Below are positions 25,156 to 34,259 of a stretch of DNA of 64,000 nt, piece by piece. Below the pieces are notes generated by a model, which worked only from the letters and a program-made list of their open reading frames with translations, searched no databases and was not told the DNA's origin. Each line of letters opens with the position of its first letter. The stretch's first letter is position 1. The position numbers and the translations under genes were made by a program. This DNA comes from JADZEM01 sp046328125 (GTDB taxonomy: Bacteria > Chloroflexota > UBA6077 > JACCZL01). The stretch covers positions 57,395 to 121,394 of the forward strand of contig JAXLXF010000023.1 in the NCBI GenBank assembly GCA_046328125.1, written 5' to 3'.

Positions 25156-26328
25156 ATGCCTCGGATCTTGATCCTCCACGCGGCCGTCGGCAGCGGCCAC
25201 ACCACCGCCGCCAACGCCCTCGCCGATGCGCTCAGGCAAAAGAAGCAGGGCGAGGTGCGCGTTGACGACATCCTGGACTACGGGAGCCAGCTCTTCCGCG
25301 AGAGCATGATCCGCTCGTACCTGCAAGTGAGCGGGCGGGCGCCGTTGCTCTGGAAGATGCTGTACCAGTCGAGCGACATCGCGAATCCGGACGCGGCAGC
25401 GGCGGCGAACAGCTTGCGAGCACGGTTCGACCGGCTGCCGGTCCGCCGGCTGGAGCGCTTCGTCAGCACCTTCGAGCCTGACGCGATCGTCTGCACCCAC
25501 ATGTTCCCGCTGACCGTGCTGCAACGGCTGAAGCGCCAGGGTGCGTTGCGCCAGCCGCTCTACTGCGTCATCACCGACTACATGGTCCACAGCATGTGGA
25601 TCAACGACATCGTGGACGGCTACTTCCTGGCGAGCGAGCCGACCCGCTACGCCATGCTGATGCGCGGGGTGCCGCCGTCGATCCTGCACGTCACCGGCAT
25701 CCCGGTCAAGGGCGAGCTTGCCGAGCCGAAATCATCGGACGCGATGCGCGCGCGTCGCGGACTGCCGGCTGAGGGGCCGATCGTCACGTTGTTCGGGGGC
25801 GGACTCGAGCCGAGGCGGGCGCGGATCGTCGTCCAGCGGCTGCTGGAGAGCGACACACCCGGGCTGCTGATCGTGGTGGCGGGGCGCAGCGCCGAGATCG
25901 CCACCGCCGTCGCCGATCTCCAGGATGGGCCGTCGATGCGGCTGCTCAAGCTCGGGCGGATCGACTACGTGGACGATCTGGTGGCCGCGAGCGACCTCGT
26001 CATCACCAAGTCGGGCGGGCTGATCGTGAGCGAGATCCTGGCGCGCGGCACGCCGATGGTGGTGTTCGATCCGATCCCCGGGCAGGAGGAGTGGAACGCG
26101 GACTTCGTGGCGGGGTCCGGCGCCGGCCTCCAGCTGCGACAGGCCGAGTCGGTACCGCTGACCGTCCGCGCCCTGCTCGCGGCCCCCGAGCGGCTGGCCC
26201 TGATGCGCCAGCACGCCGCCCGCGTCGGCCGGCCTCGCGCGGCGCAGGACATCGCGGACCGCATCTTCGCCGAGCTCCGCACCGGCGAGTATGGCTCCGG
26301 CGGGGCGGCTGCCCGGCGAGCCAGGTAG
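25156..26328 (+). CDS. MGDG synthase / processive diacylglycerol glucosyltransferase-like glycosyltransferase
   Basis: GT28-type glycosyltransferase of 390 residues, related to UgtP and plant MGDG synthases that build glycolipids on diacylglycerol at the inner membrane face. The N-terminal acceptor domain starts ILILHAAVGSGHTTAANAL, the family's lipid-binding signature. VCTHMFPLTVL and VITDYMVHSMW follow. The C-terminal nucleotide-sugar domain has TLFGGGLEPRRA, SDLVITKSGGLIVSEILA and DPIPGQEEWNADF, all typical. AGAGGTG lies upstream of the ATG. It probably makes a membrane glycolipid; the sugar cannot be predicted. Confidence 0.85.
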   Translation: MPRILILHAAVGSGHTTAANALADALRQKKQGEVRVDDILDYGSQLFRESMIRSYLQVSGRAPLLWKMLYQSSDIANPDAAAAANSLRARFDRLPVRRLERFVSTFEPDAIVCTHMFPLTVLQRLKRQGALRQPLYCVITDYMVHSMWINDIVDGYFLASEPTRYAMLMRGVPPSILHVTGIPVKGELAEPKSSDAMRARRGLPAEGPIVTLFGGGLEPRRARIVVQRLLESDTPGLLIVVAGRSAEIATAVADLQDGPSMRLLKLGRIDYVDDLVAASDLVITKSGGLIVSEILARGTPMVVFDPIPGQEEWNADFVAGSGAGLQLRQAESVPLTVRALLAAPERLALMRQHAARVGRPRAAQDIADRIFAELRTGEYGSGGAAARRAR

Positions 26329-26463
26329 CCGCCGAGCACATCTCGTCGCTGACTCTCGGCTCTCCCTCACTCTTGGCGATCGGGGCGTTCGGGTCGGGCG
26401 GTCGCCACGCCGAGTAGCGAAAGATCCGGCGCTACGCGCGGTCTCTCGATTCGCTGCCGCCGC

Positions 26464-27282
26464 TCAGACCGCTCGAACTTCGGCGAGCCGCCTGACTGAA
26501 TAGTCGTCGTCCCAGCAGACGGCGGCTTCCCACGCGGCTGACGCTTGCGCAGCAATGTCGTGCGCGTCGTCGGTGAGACCGGCGGCATTGTGGGGCAGCG
26601 CCAGGTCGAGGTCGGGGACGTCGACGTGCGCCTCGTCCCAGTCGATCAGCGCGACCCGATCCGCGGTCATGCGGACGTTGCGGCTGTTGGGGTCGCCGTG
26701 GACGACGCATGCCTGACGTCCGACGAGCCGCGCCCACGCCGCTCGGCATCGAACGACGCCCTCGGGCGGCATCGCGCCGAGGTCGATCTTCGTCCCGGTC
26801 TCGGCGTGCAGAAGGTCGGTCGACGATCGCCAGCCGGGCCGCTGCGGCCAGCCCTGCGTCAACCGATGCACCTGGCGGAGGGTGTCGGCCACACGACGCC
26901 AGTCGGCCTCCGTCTCGGGCGGTCCGCCCTCCACGTAGGTCATCACCACCACACCGGCGGCGAACAGCCGGCCGTCTGTGGTCGGGATCGGCACTGGCAC
27001 GGTCAGCCCTTGACGGTCGAGGTAGTGGAGGAGCTCAGTCTCCCACGCGAGATCGGCGTCACTCCTGGCGCCCAGACGACCGACCGCGAGGCGCCCGTTG
27101 ACACGCACGCTCCACACGTCGTTGGCGACTCCTCCGGCGAGCCGTTCGATACGCGCGACATCGTCACCCCACTGTGCGAGCGCCTCCCATCCCACTGGCT
27201 GATCTCCCACCGGAATGCCGCCAATGTTGACCCAAGCCACGGCTTCGGGAATGGCGTGAGCGCGTTCGTGGAGCGCGGCCAT
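26464..27282 (-). CDS. Aminoglycoside phosphotransferase (APH) family kinase
   Basis: Small-molecule kinase-like protein of 272 residues. The Brenner motif VVHGDPNSRNV carries the catalytic Asp and metal-binding Asn; IDWDEAHVDVPDLDLA is the DFG-equivalent region. The N-lobe (LAGGVANDVWSVRVNGRLAVGR) binds ATP. The substrate may be an aminoglycoside, choline-like compound or sugar; this group is large and mostly uncharacterised. The ATG at 27282 and the next codons (MAALHE) lie inside a REP-type palindrome, and an IS1182-type element is inserted two bases upstream. The native promoter and possibly the native start are therefore disrupted; TTGACA at the IS end (27300-27305) could supply a new -35. 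Confidence 0.75.
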   Translation of the reverse strand: MAALHERAHAIPEAVAWVNIGGIPVGDQPVGWEALAQWGDDVARIERLAGGVANDVWSVRVNGRLAVGRLGARSDADLAWETELLHYLDRQGLTVPVPIPTTDGRLFAAGVVVMTYVEGGPPETEADWRRVADTLRQVHRLTQGWPQRPGWRSSTDLLHAETGTKIDLGAMPPEGVVRCRAAWARLVGRQACVVHGDPNSRNVRMTADRVALIDWDEAHVDVPDLDLALPHNAAGLTDDAHDIAAQASAAWEAAVCWDDDYSVRRLAEVRAV

Positions 27283-27284
27283 CC

Positions 27285-29100
27285 TGTTTCTGTTGATTTT
27301 GTCAAGCCTGATGGGGTTTGATATGGCTGGTAAAGCGGAGGCAGAGCGGCGGGGGTGGGGGATGGTGCTGCGCGAACGGGACCCGAACGAGATGCCCGAG
27401 GACATCGCGGCGGTCGGGGCGGCGGTGTTGAAGGAGCGGGACCCGTATCGGGTGATCGGGGAGCGGTTGGCGGAGCTGGTCCGGGACGGGCAGTTCGCCG
27501 AGTTGTACGAGCCGCGTGGGCGTGCGGCGGTGTCGCCATCGGTGCTGATGCTGGTGACGATCTTCCAGTTCATGGAGAACCTGCCAGATCGGGAAGCGGC
27601 CCGGGCGGTGCGGGTGCGGCTGGACTGGAAGTACGCGCTGCACCTGGCGGTGGACGATCCGGGGTTCGACTTCTCGTGCCTGAGCTACTTTCGGCGACGG
27701 CTGCTCAAGCACGAGCAGAGTCGGCTGCTGTTCGACCTCGTGCTGGAGCAGGTGCGGGGGCTGGGGTTCTTGCAGAAGGTGGGGAAGCAGCGGACCGACG
27801 CGCTGGGGTGCTCGGGGCGGTGCGGGAGCTGAGCCAGTTGGAGCTGGTCTGGGAGGCGCTGCGGCTGGCGCTGCGGGCGCTGGGGGAGGTCGACGCGGCC
27901 TGGGTCGCGCAGGCGGTGCCGACCGCGTATCGGACGCAGTACCTGGAGCGGCGGTCGGACTCTCGGCTGACGGCGGAGGAGCGGCAGGCCGAGCTAGTGC
28001 GGGTGGGGCAGGACGGCGCCTGGCTGCTCGACCGACTCGCCGCCACGGACGCGGGCGTGCTGCGCACCCTGCCCGAGGTCGAGACGCTGACGACGATCTG
28101 GCAGCAGCGGTACGAGCGCGCTGACGACGGCGTGCGGTGGCGGAGCAAGACGCTCGACAGCACCGAGCTGATCGTGACGCCACACGATCCGGGGTCCGAA
28201 TCGGGCAGAAACGGGGGCACGTCTGGTGGGGCGACAAGGTCCACGTCACCGAGACCATCGCCGAGCCGCCCGCCGCTGACGACGCGGGGCCGGTCGATCC
28301 TGCCGACCAGGTCCGCTTCATCACCGACGTCACGACCAGCCCGGCGCCCGTGGCGACGGCCAGGCGCTGGCCGAGATCCGCGCACCTGACCGAGCAGGAT
28401 CTGCTGCCCACCGAGCAGGTGGTCGACAGCGGCTACGTCTCGGGCAAGCACCTCGCCGAGAGCGCCGCGGCCGAGATCGACCTGGTCGGCCCACCCCTGG
28501 CCGACACCTCGCCCAACGGCTTCAAGATCGCCGACTTCACCCTCGACCACGCCGCGCGCCAGGCGATCTGCCCGGCGGTCAGACGTCCACCAAATGGGCG
28601 GTCCGCCGCGAGCGCGACGGCAGTCACGCGCTCCAGATCCGCTTCCGGCCGCCGTCTGCGCCGCTTGCCCGCTCCGGCCCCAGTGCACCGACAGCAAGGG
28701 CGGCCGCAACCTCAGCATCTCCGAGCACTACGCCCGCCTCGCCGCTCGCCGTGCCGAGGCCCAGACCCCGGCCTTCGGGAGAAGCTGAAAACCCGCGCCG
28801 GCATCGAAGCGACCCTCTCCGAACTGGTCCGCGCCCATGGCCTGCGCCGCCATCGCTACCGCGGCGACGCCAAGCGCCACTTCGAGCACCTCCTCAAGGC
28901 CGCCGCCTGCAACGTCAAGCGTCTCGCCCGTGCCCTCGCTACCCTCCAACACGGCCCCTTCCTCCCACCGCCCCTCACCAGACCGGCCGGCGCACTCCCC
29001 TGAGCCGCTCCCGCATCCCCGGCCCACCCTGCTCCCCCGCTCCCCGCCTCCAACGGCGCCTGCTCCCCCGACCCGCGCCAGACATAAATCAACAGAGACA
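27285..29100. mobile_element. IS1182-type insertion sequence with terminal inverted repeats
   Basis: An 1816-bp element bounded by imperfect terminal repeats, TGTTTCTGTTGATTT at the left and TGTCTCTGTTGATTT (read inward) at the right. A TCC triplet lies directly outside both ends and is the probable target duplication. Joining the flanks restores a perfect 30-bp-armed palindrome of family F, so the insertion site is a REP-like element. The IS carries one transposase gene, broken by frameshifts. Confidence 0.8.
27311..29003 (+). pseudogene. IS1182-family transposase, broken by about seven frameshifts
   Basis: DDE transposase related to IS1182. N-terminal DUF772 region: AELYEPRGRAAVSPSVLMLV, LDWKYALHLAVDDPGFD, SCLSYFRRRL. 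Later segments, in other frames, include LELVWEALRLAL, VRWRSKTLDSTELIV, VHVTETIAEPP, LITDV-like FITDVTTSPAP, TEQVVDSGYVS, a Cys motif VCAACPLRPQC and IEATLSELVRAHGLRRHRYRG. Frame changes lie near 27812, 28190, 28352, 28385, 28579, 28667 and 28779. Six fit single-base losses in G/C runs; the one at 28385 is a gain of one or loss of two. Within each segment the frame has no stop. The gene cannot be translated as it stands. Confidence 0.85.
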
Positions 29101-29103
29101 TCC

Positions 29104-29155
29104 TGGCCGCCCCGGTGGCGACGCTACCGGGGCGGCCAGGATGGCCGCGCTCCAC
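29104..29155. repeat. REP-like palindrome, family F, right part (left part at 27268-27284)
   Basis: 29126-29155 is the complete right arm. The left arm is split: GTGGAGCGCGGCCATCC at 27268-27284 and TGGCCGCCCCGGT at 29104-29116, on either side of the IS. Together the arms are 30 bases and perfectly complementary around a 9-base centre. Confidence 0.8.
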
Positions 29156-29259
29156 GGGCACGTTCTCCGCTTTCCCGAGTCTGTCACCTGAACCTGCATT
29201 ATGTGCACGTTCCAGGGAAGCACGCTTCCCTGGAACGGCACATTGTCTGGGCCGACGTC

Positions 29260-30348
29260 CTAGGCGACGCGGTACGGCTCCAGCTCCTTGTAGTTCGGGT
29301 CGATGCCGATGCCGGGGACTTCCGGCGGGCTGACCGTGCCGTCCTCGTTCAGGCGCAAGGTCGTGTTGTAGATCTTGCCGTGCATCGGGTCCACCGAGTC
29401 ACGGTAGTACTCCAGGATCAGACCGTTCGCGATGGACGTCACGAGGTGGATGTGGATGTCCTGCGAGCCGTGCGGCGCGACGTGCAGGTCGTGGGCCTGC
29501 GCGTAGGCTGCCACCTTCATCCACTCGGTCACGCCGCCCAGCACCTTCGCGTCCGCGTTCAGGATCGGCACGGCGCCAGTCGCGATCAGGTCGCGGAAGC
29601 CGTAGCGGGTGTACTCGTTCTCACCGGTCGCGATCGGGATGATGGTGGACTCGGCGAGCCGCTTGTGGCCCTCGTAGTCGTCCGGAGCGACCGGCTCCTC
29701 GAACCAGAAGATGTCGTAATCCTCCATCGCGCGAGCCATCTGGATCGCCTGGTACGAGCGGTAGGCGCAGTTGGCGTCCACCAGCAGCTTCACGTCTGGC
29801 CCGATCGCCTCGCGGACCGCCTTGACGCGCTCGGCGTCCTCGCGGATCGGCACCGCGCCGATCTTCATCTTGATTGCCTGGGCGCCCATCTCGACGTTGT
29901 CGTACATCTCCTGCTGCAGCTCTTTGAGGCCCTTGCCCTCCTCGTAGTAGCCGCCGGCGATGTAGGTGGGCATCCGGTTGCGGTAGCCGCCGAGCAGCTT
30001 GTAGAGCGGCATGCCGGCGACCTTCGCCTTGAGGTCCCAGAGCGCGATGTCGATGCCAGAGATGGCTCGTGTGGTCATCCCGCGTCGCCCGACCAGCTTC
30101 GGGATCCACATCTTGTGCCACAGCCGCTCGACGTCGATGGGATCCTCGCCGATCAGCTCCGGCTTCAGGTGCTCGATGGTCGCCTTCGCGATGTCGCCGG
30201 TCGAGCCGACGCCGACACCCATGGTGCCCTCGTCGGTGTGGATCTTGATGAGGCCGAGCCCCGAATGGGTGTAGGTGTGCAGGCCGTTCGAGATCGGCTT
30301 GTGCCGAGGCCAGCGGTACGTTTCGGTCGTGACGTCGGTGATCTTCAT
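29260..30348 (-). CDS. Enolase-superfamily sugar-acid dehydratase / racemase (mandelate racemase type)
   Basis: Mg-dependent enzyme of 362 residues. The catalytic set is complete: KxK motif at Lys160/Lys162 (IKMKIG), metal ligands Asp191 (LLVDANCAY), Glu217 (FWFEEP) and Glu243 (ATGENE), and a catalytic His293 in VAPHGSQ. The N-terminal capping domain begins MKITDVTTETYRWPR. Members with this pattern dehydrate or isomerise acid sugars such as galactarate, gluconate or galactarolactone. It is the last gene of the LacI-permease-binding protein operon, so it probably handles the compound imported by that system. ATG at 30348 has GGAGGAACG upstream. A mini-remnant of a close paralogue is at 24692. 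Confidence 0.9.
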   Translation of the reverse strand: MKITDVTTETYRWPRHKPISNGLHTYTHSGLGLIKIHTDEGTMGVGVGSTGDIAKATIEHLKPELIGEDPIDVERLWHKMWIPKLVGRRGMTTRAISGIDIALWDLKAKVAGMPLYKLLGGYRNRMPTYIAGGYYEEGKGLKELQQEMYDNVEMGAQAIKMKIGAVPIREDAERVKAVREAIGPDVKLLVDANCAYRSYQAIQMARAMEDYDIFWFEEPVAPDDYEGHKRLAESTIIPIATGENEYTRYGFRDLIATGAVPILNADAKVLGGVTEWMKVAAYAQAHDLHVAPHGSQDIHIHLVTSIANGLILEYYRDSVDPMHGKIYNTTLRLNEDGTVSPPEVPGIGIDPNYKELEPYRVA

Positions 30349-30362
30349 CGTTCCTCCAGTAG

Positions 30363-30434
30363 CGGGTAGGCAGTAGGCAGTAGGCGGTAGGCAGAAACTC
30401 CACCGCCTACCGCCTACTGCCTACTGCCTACCCG
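30363..30434 (-). repeat. Heptamer repeats forming a perfect 30-bp hairpin (family A)
   Basis: Left arm 30363-30392 and right arm 30405-30434 are fully complementary and made of GTAGGCA/GTAGGCG heptamers, with a 12-base loop. The TAG stop of the upstream binding-protein gene (30428-30430) lies in the right arm. Either a terminator or an attenuator between binding protein and enolase gene; no U tract. Confidence 0.8.
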
Positions 30435-32242
30435 TCAACCCACCACTCCGCCGCGCGGAGCGCGCCCCAACTGCCCGAGGCTCCCCTGAGCCGGGCGTGC
30501 GCCAGGACGTTGCCGTTTGCAAACCAGAGACTCTGTGTCCAGGCCGACTCGTGCAGCAGCGTCTGGGCCTCCGCCAGTAGCTGGTGCCGTGCCTTCTCGT
30601 CGGCCTCGGTGTCAGCGCGCTGGAGCCGTTCGGCCAGCCCCGGCACCTTCGCCCGATGGAGCGCCGCGCCGGCGCCCTCGCCCCAGTTACGCGAAAGCTC
30701 CTGGACCGGGTCCGTCAGCACCCGGTCTCGGCGGGTCGCCATCTCGAAGTCGCCCTGCACGCGGACCTTCTGAATCCACGCCTCCCTTTCCAGAGTGTCC
30801 AGGCTGACCCGGATGCCGACTTTGTCGAGCATCGTCTGGAGCAGCCCGGCTTGCTGCTGGTCGGCGGCCCGGTTGTGGACCGCCAGCCGGATCGTGAGCG
30901 GCAAGGTGACGCCGCTCTCGGCAAGCAGTTGCTTTGCGCGGTCGAGGTCGAAGCCGTACGCTGGCACGGCGGTGTCGTAGCCGACCGTGCCGGGTAGGAG
31001 CTCGTACGGCAGCGGGATGCCGAGCCCCGCCCCGAGGCTTCGCGCGAGCGTTGCTCGGTCCACCGCGTACTGGATCGCCTGCCGCAGTTTGAGGTTGTCC
31101 TTGAACGGCGGCCGCTCGGCGTTGAAGAGCAGGTGGTGACGCACGCCCGAGAGCGCCGCGTCCGCCACCGTGACGTCTGGGAGCTGCCGGGCGGCTGTCA
31201 GCTCGGCGGCGCCCAGGTTGGCGGCCCAGTCCAGGGCGCCGGCTCGTATCTCGGCGAGCTGCGCCGCGCCGTCCAGTCCGAAGCGGTACGTCGCGCGGTC
31301 GGCGTAGGGGAGCGGCTGGCCGTCAGCGCCCGGTCGCAAGGATGACGGGCTCCGCTCCACAGTCAGCTGCCGGCCGGGCGCAAACGCGGCCAGCTTGAAC
31401 GGCCCGCTCCCGACCGGGTGCTGGGCCAGCCAGTCCACGCCGTGCTCGTCCACCGCTTTCTTCGAGACGATGCCAGTCGCGCTGACACCGTCGGAGAGCG
31501 CGGTCAGGATGGCGGCGCTCGGGCGGGTCAGATTCACCCGCACGGTCAGCCGGTCGAGCGCCTGGGCCGGGCGCTCGGGGTCCACCTGGGGCAGGTACGC
31601 CCGTGCCAGACTGGTCGGCTCCTGAACCATCCTGGTCACGTTCCAGGCGACCGCCTCGGCGTCCAGCGGTGAGCCGTCGTGGAACGTCACGCCATCCCGC
31701 AGCGTGACCATCAGCGCGTCCGGCTTCAGCGCCCAGGAGGCCGCGAGCTGGGGCTGAGCGCCGTACGTCCCCTTCTCGTCGGGGCGCCAGGCGAACAGGC
31801 TGTCGTAGAGGCCGGATGGGAACGGACCGTCGGCGTGGATCGGGTCCAGCGAGGTGGGCGAGTCGGACAGCACGATGCGCAGCTCGCCGCCGCGCTTCGG
31901 GACGCCGGCGGGCGACCGTGGCTGGACGGCCGCGCGGGCGCTCTCGGGCGGTTTCAGGCCGTCCAGCGGGCTGGCTACTGTCGGACGGGGCGTTACGGCC
32001 TCGCCGTCCGCGCCGGTCTGGGCCGGTCTGGCGGTGGCCGACGGTTTGGCGGCGGCTGGCTTCGTCGCTGGCTTTGCGGCGGGTTTCGCTGCCGCCGTCG
32101 CGCGCGGCTTCGCGGCCGGGGTGGACGCGGGCGGCGGGGGCGTCTGGCACGCCGCCAGCACCCCGACCGCCAGACTCCCGACCGTGGCGAGGAAGGTACG
32201 CCGCGACGCCCTCACTATCCCCGCCTCGATCGCTGGTCCCAT
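30428..32242 (-). CDS. ABC transporter substrate-binding lipoprotein (SBP_bac_5), copy 1
   Basis: Extracytoplasmic solute-binding protein of the oligopeptide/nickel/sugar type, 604 residues. The N terminus has a twin-arginine motif (SRRTFLATVG) and a lipobox (VLAAC), so it is exported folded by Tat and lipidated. An Ala/Lys/Pro/Thr spacer of about 60 residues follows. The mature domain shows LDPIHADGPFPSGLYDSLFA, VTFHDGSPLDAEAVAWNV, HPVGSGPFKL and KLRQAIQYAVDRATLA. It is a tandem paralogue of the next gene upstream. ATG at 32242 has AGGTGGGA directly upstream. The stop lies within heptamer repeats. Confidence 0.9.
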   Translation of the reverse strand: MGPAIEAGIVRASRRTFLATVGSLAVGVLAACQTPPPPASTPAAKPRATAAAKPAAKPATKPAAAKPSATARPAQTGADGEAVTPRPTVASPLDGLKPPESARAAVQPRSPAGVPKRGGELRIVLSDSPTSLDPIHADGPFPSGLYDSLFAWRPDEKGTYGAQPQLAASWALKPDALMVTLRDGVTFHDGSPLDAEAVAWNVTRMVQEPTSLARAYLPQVDPERPAQALDRLTVRVNLTRPSAAILTALSDGVSATGIVSKKAVDEHGVDWLAQHPVGSGPFKLAAFAPGRQLTVERSPSSLRPGADGQPLPYADRATYRFGLDGAAQLAEIRAGALDWAANLGAAELTAARQLPDVTVADAALSGVRHHLLFNAERPPFKDNLKLRQAIQYAVDRATLARSLGAGLGIPLPYELLPGTVGYDTAVPAYGFDLDRAKQLLAESGVTLPLTIRLAVHNRAADQQQAGLLQTMLDKVGIRVSLDTLEREAWIQKVRVQGDFEMATRRDRVLTDPVQELSRNWGEGAGAALHRAKVPGLAERLQRADTEADEKARHQLLAEAQTLLHESAWTQSLWFANGNVLAHARLRGASGSWGALRAAEWWVDG

Positions 32243-32273
32243 TCCCACCTGCCAGTTACTACGCTCAGTCCGC

Positions 32274-32314
32274 CGCTCGCTACTCGCTACTCGCTACTCG
32301 CTACTCGCTCCTCA
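32274..32314. repeat. TAGCGAG heptamers directly after a stop codon (family A)
   Basis: On the minus strand the binding-protein gene ends TGA and is followed at once by GAGCGAGTAGCGAGTAGCGAG, four to five units in the sense direction, in the gap before the next gene of the operon. Confidence 0.75.
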
Positions 32315-34072
32315 TTCGTTGATCCACCACTCGGCTTCGCGGAGCGAGCCCCAGCCGGCCGGGAACCCTTGAATCCGCTTGTGGACCAGGAAGTTCCCAT
32401 TCTCGAACCACATGTAGACGAACCAGGACGACTCGTGCATCAGCTTCTGGGCGTCGATGAAGGCCTGGTTCCGCTTCTTCTCGTCGTACTCGGTGTCAGC
32501 CTTCTGGAGCGTCTCCAGCAGCCCGTCGACGTGCGCCCGGTGGTACGCCGAGTTGCCGCCCTCAGCCCAGGTGATCAGCAGGTCCTGTGACGGGTCCACC
32601 ACCACCCCGCTCTGGCGCGTCGCCATCTCGAAGTCGTTGTTGATCCGGACTTTCTCGCCCCAGGCGACCCGCTCCACGATGTCCAGGTTCAGCTTGACGC
32701 CCACTTTGTCGAGCATCGCCTGGAGGAACTGAGCCTGCTGGACGTCGGCCTCGCGGTTGTGGGCCGTCAGACGGACCTCCAACGGCAGCTTGACGCCGCT
32801 CTCGGCCAGCAACTGCTTCGCCTTGTCCGGGTTGTAGTCGTACACTGGAACCGAGGTGTCGTAGCCAATCGAGCCCGGCACCAGCTCGTACGGCAGCGGG
32901 ATGCCGAGGCCAGCCCCCAGTGCCTTCGCCATCGCGTCGCGGTCGATGGCGTAGTTGATCGCCTGGCGCAGCTTCAGGTTGTCCTTGAACGGCGGCTTCT
33001 GCGAGTTGAAGAACGCCTGTCGCTTGACGCCCTGGAACGGCGATTCGACGTAGGTGGCGTGCGGGATCTGCCTGGCGGCGGGGACGTCACGCCCGCGCAC
33101 GTTCGCGATCCAGTCCGCCGTGCCGGCCCGCATCTCGGTGAACTGGGTGGACGCTTCGATGATGACCCGGTAGGTCGCCTTGTCGGCGTACGGGAGCGGC
33201 TTGCCGTCTGCGCCCATCTGCCAGTAGGTGGGGTTCTTCTCGACGACCAGCTTGTCGCCGGATGCGAACGAGACGAACTTGAACGGCCCGGTCCCGACCG
33301 GGTTCAGCTTCAGCCACTCCTCGCCATTCTTGTCGGCGGCTGCTTTCGAGACGATGAAGGTGTTGGAGATGGAGTCGCTCAAGGAGCTCAGGATCGCGGC
33401 GCTGGGGCGGGTCATGTTGATCTGGACCGTCAACGGGTCCAGCGTCTGGGCCGGCTTCTCCTTGTCGATCTGCGGCAGGTAGTTTCTGGCGAAGCTCTTC
33501 GGGTTCTGGACCATCCGCGCGATGTTCCAGACGATCGCGTCGGCGTTCAGGTCCGAGCCGTCGTGGAACTTGACGTTCTCACGCAGCTTGATGACCAGCT
33601 TGTCCGTCCCGAGGTCCCACGACTTCGCCAGCATTGGCTCCACGCCGTAGACACCCTGGGCGTTCGGGCGCCAGGCGAACAGACTCTCGTAGACCGACGA
33701 CGCGGTCGGCCCGGAGGCGTGGATCGGGTCCATCGAGACGAAGTCGTTGATCTGGATGATCCTGAGCTCGCCGCCGCGCCTGGGCGCGCCGGCCGGCTTC
33801 GCCTCGGCGGCAGGCTTCGGCGCGTCGGTCGGTTTCGCGGCTGCCGCCGGGGCGGTGGTCGCGGCCGGAGCCGCCTGGGGCGCCGCGGTCGGCTTCGGCG
33901 CAGCCGTCGGCGGCACGATCGCCGCTGGCGCCGTTGGCTTCGGTGCCTCGGCCGGCTTGGACTCGGCCGGCTTCGCGGCCGGCGCTGGCGCTTGCTGACA
34001 GGCGGCCAGCACGCCGACGGCCAGGCCGCCGATGGTGGCAAGGAAAGCCCGGCGCGACGTCTTCGACTCCAT
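32312..34072 (-). CDS. ABC transporter substrate-binding lipoprotein (SBP_bac_5), copy 2
   Basis: Solute-binding protein of 586 residues, clearly homologous along its length to copy 1. Twin-arginine motif TSRRAFLATIG and lipobox VLAAC, then a Pro/Ala/Lys-rich spacer to about residue 95. Mature-domain segments: MDPIHASGPTASSVYESLFA, VKFHDGSDLNADAIVWNI, NPVGTGPFKF, KLRQAINYAIDRDAMA. It lies between the permease genes and copy 1. Two binding proteins for one permease pair suggest two related substrates or a recent duplication. AAGGGG lies upstream of the ATG at 34072. Confidence 0.92.
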   Translation of the reverse strand: MESKTSRRAFLATIGGLAVGVLAACQQAPAPAAKPAESKPAEAPKPTAPAAIVPPTAAPKPTAAPQAAPAATTAPAAAAKPTDAPKPAAEAKPAGAPRRGGELRIIQINDFVSMDPIHASGPTASSVYESLFAWRPNAQGVYGVEPMLAKSWDLGTDKLVIKLRENVKFHDGSDLNADAIVWNIARMVQNPKSFARNYLPQIDKEKPAQTLDPLTVQINMTRPSAAILSSLSDSISNTFIVSKAAADKNGEEWLKLNPVGTGPFKFVSFASGDKLVVEKNPTYWQMGADGKPLPYADKATYRVIIEASTQFTEMRAGTADWIANVRGRDVPAARQIPHATYVESPFQGVKRQAFFNSQKPPFKDNLKLRQAINYAIDRDAMAKALGAGLGIPLPYELVPGSIGYDTSVPVYDYNPDKAKQLLAESGVKLPLEVRLTAHNREADVQQAQFLQAMLDKVGVKLNLDIVERVAWGEKVRINNDFEMATRQSGVVVDPSQDLLITWAEGGNSAYHRAHVDGLLETLQKADTEYDEKKRNQAFIDAQKLMHESSWFVYMWFENGNFLVHKRIQGFPAGWGSLREAEWWINE

Positions 34073-34094
34073 AGAGCTCTGCCCCTTCCTCGAG

Positions 34095-34251
34095 TAGGCA
34101 GTAGGCGGTAGGCAGAGGGCGGTAGGCAGTGGAAGTCCGCCTCACAGCCCCGTGCCTTGCGTCATCTCACCAGGGATTGGACGCTCTCACTGCCTACCGC
34201 CTACTGCCTACTGCTTACCGCCTACTGCTTACCGCCTACTGCCTACTGTCT
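34095..34251. repeat. Long-armed TAGGCAG/TAGGCGG heptamer arrays (family A)
   Basis: GTAGGCAGTAGGCGG-type units at 34095-34133 face CCGCCTACTGCCTACTGCTT-type units at 34187-34251, so a large stem can form between the permease and binding-protein genes. The permease stop codon (34260-34262) is just outside the array. Confidence 0.7.
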
Positions 34252-34259
34252 CCTCGTCC

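Noticed and set aside
28837..30369. A 510-codon plus-strand frame
   Set aside because: It overlaps the end of the broken IS1182 transposase and then runs antisense to the intact enolase-type gene.
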